Source: Bacillota bacterium
Lineage (GTDB): Bacteria > Bacillota > Clostridia > Peptostreptococcales > Anaerovoracaceae
NCBI GenBank assembly: GCA_016284485.1
Contig: JAEEOX010000136.1
Span: 1-28,813 of the forward strand
Direction of reading: 5' to 3'
Length of the DNA: 28,813 nt
A program made the translations under genes and the position numbers. Shown here in pieces: positions 13,492 through 21,085 of the stretch. Numbering within the stretch: position 1 is the first letter of the stretch; each line of letters starts with the position of its first letter. Below the pieces are notes generated by a model. The model was not told where the DNA came from. It did not search any database and saw only the letters and a program-made list of their open reading frames with translations.

Positions 13492-14916
13492 TCAATAACC
13501 AGCACCAAATCCTGTAAGAACAGCAACTACGATCAGCACGCACTGTGCAGCGAGCAGAGCGAAGAAGATCTTGAATGCAAGCTTCCAATACTTGTCAAGA
13601 GGAACACCACCGAGACCGGCAACAACAGCAGCGAATGCTGTGGGCCAGATAACGTTGGATAATCCGTCACCAAACTGGTATGCAAGAACTGCAACGTCTC
13701 TGGTGATTCCAAGAAGGTCTGCCATGGGAGCCATGATAGGCATGGAAACGGCAGCCTGGCCGGAACCTGACGGGATGAAGAAGTTCAGCAGTGTCTGGAA
13801 GATTACCATGAAGATCGCGCTGAGCCATTCAGGCAGGTGTGAAAGCGGAAGTGTAAGTCCGTATACTACGGAGTCGATGATGCCGCCCTCTGTAAGGACG
13901 AGCTTGACGCCACGGGCAATACCGATCATGATGGCTGCGGTCGTAGCATCCTGGAATCCTTCGACGAAGGTATCTCCGATCTTCTTAAGGTTCCATCTCA
14001 TGATGATGGCGCAGATGATGGCCATGATCAGGAAGATAGCGCAGATCTGGGAGAAGTACCAACCCCACTTGATAACGCCGATGACTACGAGAGCGATGGT
14101 TGCTACCAGGTCAAGGAGAACCAGCTTCTCCTGCCAACCAAAGTGCATGTTCTCGATGTCAGCCTGCTGTTCTGCAGAAGCCTCGCCGATCTCTGTTCCA
14201 TACAGATAGGAAGCGGTCGGGTCAGCCTTTACCTTCGCAGCATAGCGAAGAAGGATGACAGAAGCGATAGCAACGAGAACAAGGTGGCAGACCAGACGGA
14301 AGCCTGTGCCGGACATGTACGGAATCTCCGCAATGCCCTGTGCTACGCCGACGGTGAACGGGTTCATCATTGCTCCTGCATATCCGCAGGCAGCACCGAA
14401 AGCGATGGTGCAGACACCTACCAGTGCGTCATATCCCATTCCTACATAAACTGCAGCGAATACGGGGATGAACGGCAGCCACTCTTCGAACATACCGATC
14501 GTGGAAGAACCCATACCGATAAGAACGAGGAAGATGGGGATGGTGATAAGTGAGCTGTTGCCCTTGAAGATCTTAAGGAGAACAGCAACTGCTCCGTTGA
14601 AGCATCCGGACTTGATGATGAAGAATACGGAAGCGTATGTGATGAATACCAGGAATGAAATATCAGCAGCATTCACCATGCCTTCGTATACCAGCTCGAA
14701 CATCCTGAAGGGTCCTACCGGACTTACGTCGTCAACGGTGTGATATGTGCCAGCCACGGCAACATTTCTGCCCTGAGCATTCTCCACATAGTCATATGAA
14801 CCAGCGGGAATGATCCAGGTAAGAATCGTGCAAATTACGATAATGGCGAATAAAATAATAAATACGTGTGGGAGATTTAATTTTTTCTTCTCACCCACTT
14901 TTGGGCCTTTACTCAT
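13492..14916 (-). CDS. YfcC family membrane carrier (DcuC superfamily)
   Basis: 474-residue integral membrane protein with about 12 hydrophobic segments. It matches the YfcC / C4-dicarboxylate anaerobic carrier superfamily (PF03606). Typical blocks are PHVFIILFAIIVICTILTWIIPAGSY at the N-terminus, GMGSSTIGMFEEWLPFIPVF, NFFIPSGSGQAAVSMPIMAP and YQFGDGLSNVIWPT. Substrates of YfcC members are poorly known; amino acids, short peptides or dicarboxylates are possible. Ribosome site AAAGGAGG lies 7 nt before the ATG; the longer frame starting MHYSNCLLSER lies upstream of that site. Codons look less GC-rich at third positions than in neighbouring genes. Location between the aldolase and an M20 hydrolase suggests amino-acid or peptide uptake (inference). 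Confidence 0.88.
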   Translation of the reverse strand: MSKGPKVGEKKKLNLPHVFIILFAIIVICTILTWIIPAGSYDYVENAQGRNVAVAGTYHTVDDVSPVGPFRMFELVYEGMVNAADISFLVFITYASVFFIIKSGCFNGAVAVLLKIFKGNSSLITIPIFLVLIGMGSSTIGMFEEWLPFIPVFAAVYVGMGYDALVGVCTIAFGAACGYAGAMMNPFTVGVAQGIAEIPYMSGTGFRLVCHLVLVAIASVILLRYAAKVKADPTASYLYGTEIGEASAEQQADIENMHFGWQEKLVLLDLVATIALVVIGVIKWGWYFSQICAIFLIMAIICAIIMRWNLKKIGDTFVEGFQDATTAAIMIGIARGVKLVLTEGGIIDSVVYGLTLPLSHLPEWLSAIFMVIFQTLLNFFIPSGSGQAAVSMPIMAPMADLLGITRDVAVLAYQFGDGLSNVIWPTAFAAVVAGLGGVPLDKYWKLAFKIFFALLAAQCVLIVVAVLTGFGAGY

Positions 14917-14988
14917 CTCTTTCCTCCTTTCAGATAACAAACAATTTGAGTAATGCAACGAATCATAGAGATATATTTAAAGCCATTA

Positions 14989-15017
14989 GCTATAAATACC
15001 GTAAGTTTAATTGTCAA
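14989..15017 (-). promoter_or_regulatory. Sigma-A type promoter of the YfcC-type carrier
   Basis: Minus strand: TTGACA (15017-15012), 17-bp spacer, TATAGC (14994-14989). The -35 is consensus. The leader is about 65 nt. Confidence 0.85.
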
Positions 15018-15027
15018 GGTGCAGTGC

Positions 15028-15047
15028 GGAAGGCCTCGCGGCCTTCC
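15028..15047 (-). terminator. GC-rich hairpin between the M20 gene and the carrier promoter
   Basis: Perfect 8-bp stem GGAAGGCC/GGCCTTCC with a GCGA loop on the minus strand, 15 bp after the M20 stop. No T-run follows, so it is a weak terminator at best or a 3'-end hairpin. Confidence 0.45.
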
Positions 15048-15062
15048 CTGTTCCGCAAAACA

Positions 15063-16136
15063 CTATCTGCAGAGCAGTTCTATCATCTCTTCGTATAACT
15101 TCTGGGTGTCCTCAAGTGACTTGATGGATACGTGCTCATTGGCTTCGTGTGCGGTCACGGGGCCGGGGCCGATTATTATGCGGTCGCCCTCGAAGAAGGA
15201 GCCTTCCGTGATCCCGAAGAAGGGAGCGCCGGGGGTTCCGGTCTTTTCCTCGTAGACCTTCACAAGTGCGCTTCTGTTAACGAATGACGGTATGTCGTTT
15301 ATGATCTCGTAGGATGCATCCACGCCCTCCAGAGCATCATCGATGAATTTCCTGATGATGGGATATTCCCTCTCAGAATCGCAGATCCTGAAGTCCAGAT
15401 AGACAACGGTCTCGGCGGGTACCTTGTTGATGGAGGTGCCGCCCTTGATGATGCCGATGTTCATGGTAGGATAGGGGATCCCGAAGAAGTCGCTGGGATG
15501 CTTCCTGAGTTCCAGCTCGAAATCCATCATTTTGTTCAGGAACCTGACGGCGTTCTTGTTGGAGCTCCTGCCCTCTATGGGAGTGCTGGAGTGGGTGGTG
15601 GTTCCCCTGAAGGGAAATATTATCTCCAGAAGTCCCTTGGATCCCACCGCAGGCTTGAAGTCCGTGGGCTCGGCCACCACTACGTGGGGCGGGAACTTGG
15701 TTCCGGCATGGACCAGATCCCAGACGCCTTCGAACATGATCTCTTCGTCGTATGTGTGGTAGCAGCGGATGCCCTTGTTAAGGGACTTAAGGTCGGTATT
15801 GGCGATGGCAGCCATGAAGCAGGCTGTGCCGCCCTTCATGTCGCAGGAGCCCAGTCCGTAGAGCATGCCGTCTCCCTTGTCCGTCAGAACGTGGGGATCC
15901 GTGGTCCAGCCCTCCGTGATATCCACCGTGTCCGAATGTCCCAGGAATCCGATGGCCGGGTCATCGCCGTAGCTTGCGATGAGGACCTGCTTACCGGTCT
16001 TCTCATTGGTCATCCTGTCCACAGAGAAATCCAGCTTCCTGTAGAAATCTTCCAGGTAATCCATGAACTCGCGGTTGCATTTGTCCGCAATGGTGTTGAT
16101 GGCTACCAGATCCTTGAGAATGTCTCTTGCGATCAT
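15063..16136 (-). CDS. M20 peptidase, ArgE/DapE-like deacylase
   Basis: 357-residue zinc-dependent M20 hydrolase resembling acetylornithine/succinyl-diaminopimelate deacylases. Motifs are GFLGHSDTVD (first metal His), YGLGSCDMKGG (bridging Asp), TYDEEIMFEG (catalytic Glu-Glu) and VVAEPTD (metal ligand). A late TAHEANEHVSI holds the last His. The dimerisation insert with HSSTP is present. The exact acyl-amino acid substrate is not deducible. The ATG is downstream of AAAGGAAAGG; the frame runs further upstream (MYENAGFWVKGK) but that part overlaps a leader hairpin. It is a single-gene unit with its own regulated-looking promoter. Confidence 0.9.
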   Translation of the reverse strand: MIARDILKDLVAINTIADKCNREFMDYLEDFYRKLDFSVDRMTNEKTGKQVLIASYGDDPAIGFLGHSDTVDITEGWTTDPHVLTDKGDGMLYGLGSCDMKGGTACFMAAIANTDLKSLNKGIRCYHTYDEEIMFEGVWDLVHAGTKFPPHVVVAEPTDFKPAVGSKGLLEIIFPFRGTTTHSSTPIEGRSSNKNAVRFLNKMMDFELELRKHPSDFFGIPYPTMNIGIIKGGTSINKVPAETVVYLDFRICDSEREYPIIRKFIDDALEGVDASYEIINDIPSFVNRSALVKVYEEKTGTPGAPFFGITEGSFFEGDRIIIGPGPVTAHEANEHVSIKSLEDTQKLYEEMIELLCR

Positions 16137-16163
16137 ATCGACCTTTCCTTTTACCCAAAAACC

Positions 16164-16184
16164 GGCATTTTCGTACAAAATGCC
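16164..16184 (-). promoter_or_regulatory. Terminator-like hairpin in the M20 leader
   Basis: GGCATTTT/AAAATGCC, 8-bp stem, 5-nt loop. On the minus strand it is followed by GG and T5, then the ribosome site. Resembles an attenuator; untested. Confidence 0.45.
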
Positions 16185-16199
16185 TTTTATACACTTTGT

Positions 16200-16218
16200 A
16201 TTATAACAGAATCTGTTA
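16200..16218 (-). promoter_or_regulatory. -10 element with overlapping palindromic operator candidate
   Basis: TATAAT (16205-16200 on minus) is preceded by the palindrome TAACAGA-T-TCTGTTA (16218-16204), whose last two bases overlap the -10. The -35 is weak, as expected for a controlled promoter. Confidence 0.55.
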
Positions 16219-16265
16219 ATCCTAACTAAGGGATTTTGCGATTTTTTTGCTATAATACCAAATAA

Positions 16266-16883
16266 TTATGCTATGGTTTTGGCCAAAACCACTCTCATGT
16301 TTTCGTAAAACACCCTATGTCCTTCTTCCTTCAGATGGACCCCGTCGAAGCAGAGTTCCAGGGGCCAGGATGAGGCGTCAGCGAAGGCCACGCCAAGATC
16401 CGAGGCCACCTCCCGGTACAACGGGGCGAGCCTCTTCATCTCTTCTATGATCCGCTCATCGGTCCAGGTCCCGCGGGTCATGGCGGGAGGGGCGATCAGT
16501 ATGATCTCCGGCCGGCCCCGGCCTTCCAGGCGCTCCTTCACGTCCGTGATGAACCGCCTCATGGTCTGAGCCACCCGTTCCGCGGTCTCGCCGGGAGACA
16601 GACTCAGGCGGATCTGCTCAGCGTAGGCCACCTTTTCCAGCACGTCGTTGGAGCCGAACATGATGGTGATCACGTCCGGCTTCTCGGCCCGGTATATTTC
16701 AGACACGTAGTTGGCGTTGAAGGGTATCCCCGCTCCGTTCATCCCCAGGTTCCTGACGGTCACCTCCGGAAGCGCGTTAAGCCGCCCGGTCCAGCGGACG
16801 CTGTCCGGGTAGCGGCCGAAGCCTCCCATGCGCGGATCGAACCCGTAGGTGTTGCTGTCTCCGAAACAGGCTATCCGGAGCAT
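16266..16883 (-). CDS. SGNH/GDSL-family hydrolase
   Basis: 205-residue esterase/lipase-fold hydrolase. Block I is CFGDSNTYGF with the nucleophile Ser-10, block II is the NLGMNGAG Gly, block III is MFGSNDVLE (Asn), and block V is FDGVHLKEEGH (Asp-His). No signal peptide, so cytoplasmic. Substrate unknown; deacylation of a small ester or amide is likely. Its ATG directly abuts the stop of the zinc-ribbon gene, so the two are translationally linked. It is the last gene of the pepC-type operon, and no terminator hairpin is obvious downstream. Confidence 0.9.
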   Translation of the reverse strand: MLRIACFGDSNTYGFDPRMGGFGRYPDSVRWTGRLNALPEVTVRNLGMNGAGIPFNANYVSEIYRAEKPDVITIMFGSNDVLEKVAYAEQIRLSLSPGETAERVAQTMRRFITDVKERLEGRGRPEIILIAPPAMTRGTWTDERIIEEMKRLAPLYREVASDLGVAFADASSWPLELCFDGVHLKEEGHRVFYENMRVVLAKTIA

Positions 16884-17252
16884 CTACTCTTCGTCCCCGC
16901 CTGCGGTGTACTCTTCCACGTCGTCGTCTTCCTCGTCTGCGCCGAGGATGGCAGCTTCATAGAACTTCTTGCCGTTCTCCGACAGGAAGCCGAAGGCCTT
17001 TGTGGCGGCGTTCTTTACGGTGGATCCGGTCTTGAGTGCGGTATCCTTCACCTGCTGCTTGCGGGCGTCCATCTTGGCCTGGCAGTCAGCGCAAAACGCA
17101 CCGTCCCCCTCTTCCAGGGGCTTGCGGCACCAGCGGCACACGTAGAAAATGGGCTCGCCGCACTTGGAGCAGTAGTAGTCGTCCGCGGCATAGGTCAGTT
17201 TCTTTCTCTTTGCGATGCACTCGGGATTGATGCAGCCTTTGATCTTTTTCAT
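16884..17252 (-). CDS. Double zinc-ribbon protein, 122 aa
   Basis: Small protein with eight Cys in zinc-ribbon spacing: C7/C12 and C28/C31 form the first knuckle pair, C39/C42 and C54/C57 the second. After residue 60 it is basic and helical (ARKQQVKDTALKTG, KNAATKAFGFL), and it ends in an acidic tail (ADEEDDDVEEY). Probably a cytoplasmic adaptor or nucleic-acid/protein binding module; no enzyme motif. AGGAGG lies 6 nt before the ATG. It lies 10 bp after the YgjP-like gene and abuts the SGNH gene. Confidence 0.8.
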   Translation of the reverse strand: MKKIKGCINPECIAKRKKLTYAADDYYCSKCGEPIFYVCRWCRKPLEEGDGAFCADCQAKMDARKQQVKDTALKTGSTVKNAATKAFGFLSENGKKFYEAAILGADEEDDDVEEYTAGGDEE

Positions 17253-17262
17253 GGTCGTCCTC

Positions 17263-17832
17263 CTATCTTATCATCGAAATAAGCGGTCTGCCCAGTTCTT
17301 TGAGCTGGGTCCGCCGGGCTCTGTAGTCCGGTATGATCTTCTCCACCTCGGCCCAGAAGCGGGGCGAGTGGTTCATCTCTTTAAGGTGGGCCAGTTCGTG
17401 GACCACCACATAGTCTCTCACCTCGTCCGGGAGCAGTACCAGCAGGCAGTTGAAGTTCAGGTTGCCCTTGGCTGAACAGCTTCCCCAGCGGGTCCGCTGA
17501 GCCCTTATGGAGATCCCGCCGTATTCAAGGCCCATGAGGGCGGCGAAATGCCCCACCCTGGGCGGGATGTCCTTCTTCGCCCATGCTTTGAGCATGGCCA
17601 GATCCTTTTCCTCAAAATACTTGCCTTCCCAGATGGATCTGCTCTCCCGGATCTTCGCCAGATGCTTCTCGATCCAGTATCTTTTGGAGAGCAGCAGCTC
17701 CCGCACCTCCCGGTCCGGCGTAAGATATGGCACTCTCACCAGCACCTTCCCGTCGTCCGTGATCTGGATGGCGGAGCTGCGCCTTCCGGAACGTTTCACG
17801 GTGTATTCAAAATTGAATTCTGAGTTTTTCAT
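17263..17832 (-). CDS. YgjP-type zinc metallopeptidase-like protein (DUF45)
   Basis: 189-residue protein of the YgjP/WLM-like family (PF01863). The HELAHLKEMNH motif supplies three metal-binding His (145, 149, 155) and the catalytic Glu-146. RTRWGSCSAKGNLNFN, just before it, is the family hallmark. The N-terminal part is a beta-rich region with IQITDDGKVLVRVPYLT. Activity in this family is largely untested. Its ATG overlaps the stop of the preceding M20 gene by 3 bases, indicating translational coupling. A cytoplasmic protease acting alongside PepC and M20 hydrolase fits the context (inference). Confidence 0.88.
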   Translation of the reverse strand: MKNSEFNFEYTVKRSGRRSSAIQITDDGKVLVRVPYLTPDREVRELLLSKRYWIEKHLAKIRESRSIWEGKYFEEKDLAMLKAWAKKDIPPRVGHFAALMGLEYGGISIRAQRTRWGSCSAKGNLNFNCLLVLLPDEVRDYVVVHELAHLKEMNHSPRFWAEVEKIIPDYRARRTQLKELGRPLISMIR

Positions 17833-19022
17833 AGTTCTGCAGCTTCCCTCATGGCCAGGTTCTCTCTCTTCACCGCCTCCATCATTTCATCGTCGGTGTA
17901 AAGTCTGGCTGCCAGAGCCAGCATCAGGTTGGCGGAGTTCAGAAGGGCGCTGTGAACGTTGTCCTTCTTCATCTCGCCGGCAAACTCGGGAGTGTGGATC
18001 TTGTAGGGCTTCCCTATGGACATGGTGGGCTGGAAAGCCGGGCAGCAGTAGCTGACGTTTCCAACGTCGGAGGACGCCAGAACTCCTTCCGGCGGATCCA
18101 CGTAGTCGATGCCCAGGGCGTCCATGCAGTTCTCGACGGCGGTTTTTTGCGCCTGGGTCACGTGAAGGTCATGGTAGGGCGGTCCGGCGAAAACTTCGAA
18201 CTCTGTCCGGGACATGACGCCGGCGGCCTTGCCCGCCTCCAGAGCCCATTGGGTAATGGGGTTCAGGTCCTTGCGGTAGGGGGCTCTTGCGTAGAACTCC
18301 GCCTCGGCGTAATTCGGGATGATGTTGGCCGCGTCTCCGCCCTTGTTGATATTGAACTGGAGGCGCACGTCCGGCTTCATCTGCTGTCTCATCATGTCCA
18401 CGGCGTCCAGGAAAAGCCTGGCTCCGTTCAGGGCGTTCCTGCCTTCCCAGGGCGCCAGGGCGGCGTGAGCCGACTCCCCGTGCCACTTGAAGACGAATCC
18501 GTCTATGGCGCTGCACTCCATGGATGCACAGGTGAAGTAGTTCATGTGTACCATGACCGCGAAATCATAGCCGTCGAACACTCCGTCCTCGGCCATCATG
18601 GCCTTGTCTCCCAGGAACTCCTCGTCGGGGGTCCCGATGATGTCCACTCCGAAGTCCAGCTGATCCCTGAGTTCATTGAAAGCCAGGGCGGCCAGGACGC
18701 TGGCGCTGCCGCTGGCACAGTGGCCGCAGGCGTGGCCCAGCCCGCGGAGGGCGTCGTACTCGGTGAGAAGACACATCCTGTGCTCCTTCCCGGGGTTGAT
18801 CACCCCTTTGAAGGCCGTGGGGAACCCATGGAAGGGGTATTCCGTCTCGATCCCGTGCTTCCTGAGAAGATCCACTATCTTCTGTGAACTTTTGAATTCC
18901 TGAGCGCTCACCTCCGGCTCGTCGGCCAGAGAGTCGCTGAGCGCTATGGCCTCCCGGGCAAACCTTTCTGCCTGAGCTACCAGGGCTTCCCGGAGGTCGC
19001 GTTCTCTTTGCTTCTTATCCAT
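17829..19022 (-). CDS. M20 amidohydrolase, AbgB-like
   Basis: 397-residue M20D-type amidohydrolase related to p-aminobenzoyl-glutamate hydrolase subunits (AbgB-like). Motifs: LLTEYDALRGLGHACGHCASGS (metal His), GTPDEEFLGDKAMM (catalytic Glu), MVHMNYF, and SSDVGNVSYCCPAFQPTMSIG near the C-terminus, ending with a metal-binding His in KIHTPEF. Probably cleaves N-acyl or dipeptide-like amides in the cytoplasm. Ribosome site AAGAGG, 5 nt before the ATG. It is 36 bp after pepC and overlaps the YgjP gene, so it sits in the middle of a proteolysis-flavoured operon. It is clearly related to the M20 protein at 21926-23092. Confidence 0.9.
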   Translation of the reverse strand: MDKKQRERDLREALVAQAERFAREAIALSDSLADEPEVSAQEFKSSQKIVDLLRKHGIETEYPFHGFPTAFKGVINPGKEHRMCLLTEYDALRGLGHACGHCASGSASVLAALAFNELRDQLDFGVDIIGTPDEEFLGDKAMMAEDGVFDGYDFAVMVHMNYFTCASMECSAIDGFVFKWHGESAHAALAPWEGRNALNGARLFLDAVDMMRQQMKPDVRLQFNINKGGDAANIIPNYAEAEFYARAPYRKDLNPITQWALEAGKAAGVMSRTEFEVFAGPPYHDLHVTQAQKTAVENCMDALGIDYVDPPEGVLASSDVGNVSYCCPAFQPTMSIGKPYKIHTPEFAGEMKKDNVHSALLNSANLMLALAARLYTDDEMMEAVKRENLAMREAAEL

Positions 19023-19058
19023 ATTACCTCTTGGCGGTAACAGGACTGTACCCTGCTC

Positions 19059-20375
19059 TCAGGCCTCCCAGGGCTCCAGTCTTACCGGTTCTGTCTCAAG
19101 CAGCCTCAGCTGCTCATCATTAAGATACTTCCTGTTTATGATAACTTCGTAAACGTATTCTCTGAAGTATTTCTCGCTTGCAACGAAGTAACCGTTCTTG
19201 CCTACGTCCTTGCCCCAGCTGTTCTCGATCTTCCAGCGGTCGGGCTTTCCCTGCTGATCCAGGTTCACTCCCACAAGGATCATGGCGTGGGTGGCCCATG
19301 ACTGCTTGTAGTCCAGACGGTCCTTCTTCTCCATGGTCCAGTCCATGCCGCCCAGGAGTCCCTGATAGTCGAAACTGTCCGGATCCCAGACGCCCATCTT
19401 GCGGTCGCCGAAAGCTCCTGAATCGCAGCCGAACCAGACGGGGATGCCGTCCTTCAGCTGCTTCAGGCTCAGTTCTTCCATCTCCTCCGCCGTAAGGTTC
19501 AGAGCGTGCAGGTCCATTCCCGCCTGGCAGCACATGTTGTGGAAAACATAGTACTTGCCGATCTCCATCTTTTCGGTGGGAGCGTTCATCACCGTGACGT
19601 ACTGGTCCAGGTCGAAGCCCACGTACTTGTCGTAGAATTCCAGAGGCGTCAGGCCGTAGTCTGCGTGGTACTGATCTTTTGCGTCACGGTACTCGAAGGT
19701 GAAGGTCTTCACCGGCTCGCCGAAGACTATGCACTCTGCCTTGTAGACAGCTGCCATCATATGGTCCTTGGCCTCTTCCAGAGCGGCGCGGTCCGCGCCC
19801 TCTGCCCTAAGCTTCCTCAGCTGTGCAGCGTAGCTTCTGATGGTGTTGTTCAGGAGCTTCATGAACTTCTCAGTGTGAGAGCTCTGGTAGGATTCCGGCA
19901 TGACGTACTTGGGCACCAGACCGTATTTTTTGATGAGTTCCACGGCCTGCTCCCAGTATCCGCCGTCGGTGAAGCCGAAGGTCAGCAGGTGCTCCACGAT
20001 GTGTGCGTCCAGCTTCTCGTCGGCGTTCTCGATGATCATCTCCAGATAGTTGTTGGTCTTCTCCAGCTTGTCGTAGAAGGCCAGGTAGTTCTCGGAAAAC
20101 TCGAACTCCTCCACTCCCAGTTTCTCCGCAGCCACCTCTCTGAGAATATTCATGACCGCGAACATCCAGCACCTGCCGGATTTTTCCTGGGCGGTGATGC
20201 CGTTGGTCTTCACTTCTATGGTGAAGTCTCCCATTAGGCGGGCGGCGTTCATGGGTATATATGCCAGATCCGCCAGTTCCGTCTTGGCCATGGCCGCGTT
20301 GGCCGCCCTGGCCGCCGGGTCTGATTCGAATCCCTGTCTGTATCTTTCCAGCTGTTCAAATGTTAGTTCCTGCAC
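19059..20375 (-). CDS. pepC: C1 family aminopeptidase (PepC / bleomycin hydrolase type)
   Basis: 438-residue cysteine aminopeptidase of family C1B, which trims N-terminal residues from peptides in the cytoplasm, usually as a hexamer. Catalytic residues visible: Gln-63 and Cys-69 in ITAQEKSGRCWMFA, His-363 in SWATHAM and Asn-385 in KIENSWGKD. The motif before the Cys reads AQEKSGRCW, where the commoner form is NQKSSGRCW, but catalytic positions are kept. The start is a GTG with AAGGAGG 6 nt upstream. The promoter is upstream of the gene and the leader holds a CGGCCC/GGGCCG hairpin. First gene of the five-gene operon. Confidence 0.93.
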   Translation of the reverse strand: MQELTFEQLERYRQGFESDPAARAANAAMAKTELADLAYIPMNAARLMGDFTIEVKTNGITAQEKSGRCWMFAVMNILREVAAEKLGVEEFEFSENYLAFYDKLEKTNNYLEMIIENADEKLDAHIVEHLLTFGFTDGGYWEQAVELIKKYGLVPKYVMPESYQSSHTEKFMKLLNNTIRSYAAQLRKLRAEGADRAALEEAKDHMMAAVYKAECIVFGEPVKTFTFEYRDAKDQYHADYGLTPLEFYDKYVGFDLDQYVTVMNAPTEKMEIGKYYVFHNMCCQAGMDLHALNLTAEEMEELSLKQLKDGIPVWFGCDSGAFGDRKMGVWDPDSFDYQGLLGGMDWTMEKKDRLDYKQSWATHAMILVGVNLDQQGKPDRWKIENSWGKDVGKNGYFVASEKYFREYVYEVIINRKYLNDEQLRLLETEPVRLEPWEA

Positions 20376-20398
20376 GATATGCCTCCTTAATCTCTCCC

Positions 20399-20414
20399 CG
20401 GCCCCTCTGGGCCG
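20399..20414 (-). promoter_or_regulatory. Leader hairpin of the pepC operon
   Basis: CGGCCC/GGGCCG with a 4-nt loop, a few bases upstream of the ribosome site. Regulatory role unknown. Confidence 0.3.
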
Positions 20415-20432
20415 CGGATCATCGTTTGGCTT

Positions 20433-20465
20433 ATTATATCAAAAAACCCGCACTTATGCACATAA
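20433..20465 (-). promoter_or_regulatory. Extended -10 promoter of the pepC operon with nearby palindrome
   Basis: Minus strand: TGA-TATAAT (-10 at 20438-20433). The palindrome TTATG-CA-CATAA (20454-20465) covers the -35 position, which is otherwise poor; it could be an operator. Confidence 0.55.
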
Positions 20466-20470
20466 ATATG

Positions 20471-20496
20471 AAGGGGGGACATTTCTGTCCCCCCTT
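20471..20496 (-). terminator. Strong hairpin after the C_GCAxxG_C_C gene
   Basis: An 11-bp stem AAGGGGGGACA/TGTCCCCCCTT with a GAAA loop on the minus strand, 28 bp after the stop. No U-run follows (CATATTTATG), so it may act partly as an mRNA 3'-end stabiliser. Confidence 0.65.
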
Positions 20497-20523
20497 GTAT
20501 CTTCTTTTGCCGGTGTCTTCGGC

Positions 20524-21048
20524 TTATCTGAGCTCGCCGTCCACGATCAGTCTTGCCACATAGGATGCGCAGTATCCCACCACCTCGGCGTCCTTGGGAG
20601 TGCCGTCGTGGTCGTTGTAGGCCTTGAGGCCCTCGGGTGTTTTCCAGTCATAGACTGCGCCCATGTTGTGGGTCAGCACCTGGCTGCAGAGGATGCCTTC
20701 GTACCTCTCTCTGAAGATCTCCACGAATTCGCGGATCTTGGCGTGTACCGGGTCGTAGACTCCGGTCCAGTCGTCGATGGTCCTTCCCTTGAAAAGGCTG
20801 ATGCAGAAAGCTACTGCGTTCAGCGCGCCGCAGGTCCCCTCCAGGCAGCAGCCGCAGCCGCCGGCCAGGCCGAATCCGGCCTTGATCATCTCCGGGGTAA
20901 GTCCCATGTCGGGGAAGGTCAGGTAAAGTCCGTTGAGCACGCTCTGCATGCAGTTTCCGTAAAGTGACTCTGTCCTGTGGGCCTCATCGTAGGCCTTCTG
21001 TACCAGAGCGTCTTTTTCTTCCTGAGGAAGAGCATAGTAATCTTTCAT
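20524..21048 (-). CDS. C_GCAxxG_C_C family redox protein
   Basis: 174-residue protein with the Cys pattern of the C_GCAxxG_C_C family (PF09719). An early Cys lies in GNCMQSVLNG, GLAGGCGCCLEGTCGALNAV is at about 68-87, and later Cys are in LCSQVLTH and GYCASYVA. Members are thought to bind a redox cofactor or metal cluster and often sit beside oxidoreductases. The ATG follows AGGAGG at 6-nt spacing; a longer frame to 21114 enters the SDR gene. It lies 37 bp after the SDR gene, so the two probably form a redox pair. Confidence 0.85.
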   Translation of the reverse strand: MKDYYALPQEEKDALVQKAYDEAHRTESLYGNCMQSVLNGLYLTFPDMGLTPEMIKAGFGLAGGCGCCLEGTCGALNAVAFCISLFKGRTIDDWTGVYDPVHAKIREFVEIFRERYEGILCSQVLTHNMGAVYDWKTPEGLKAYNDHDGTPKDAEVVGYCASYVARLIVDGELR

Positions 21049-21085
21049 CTTTTGCCTCCTTGATGTCCTTCCTGGTCTCAGGTAC

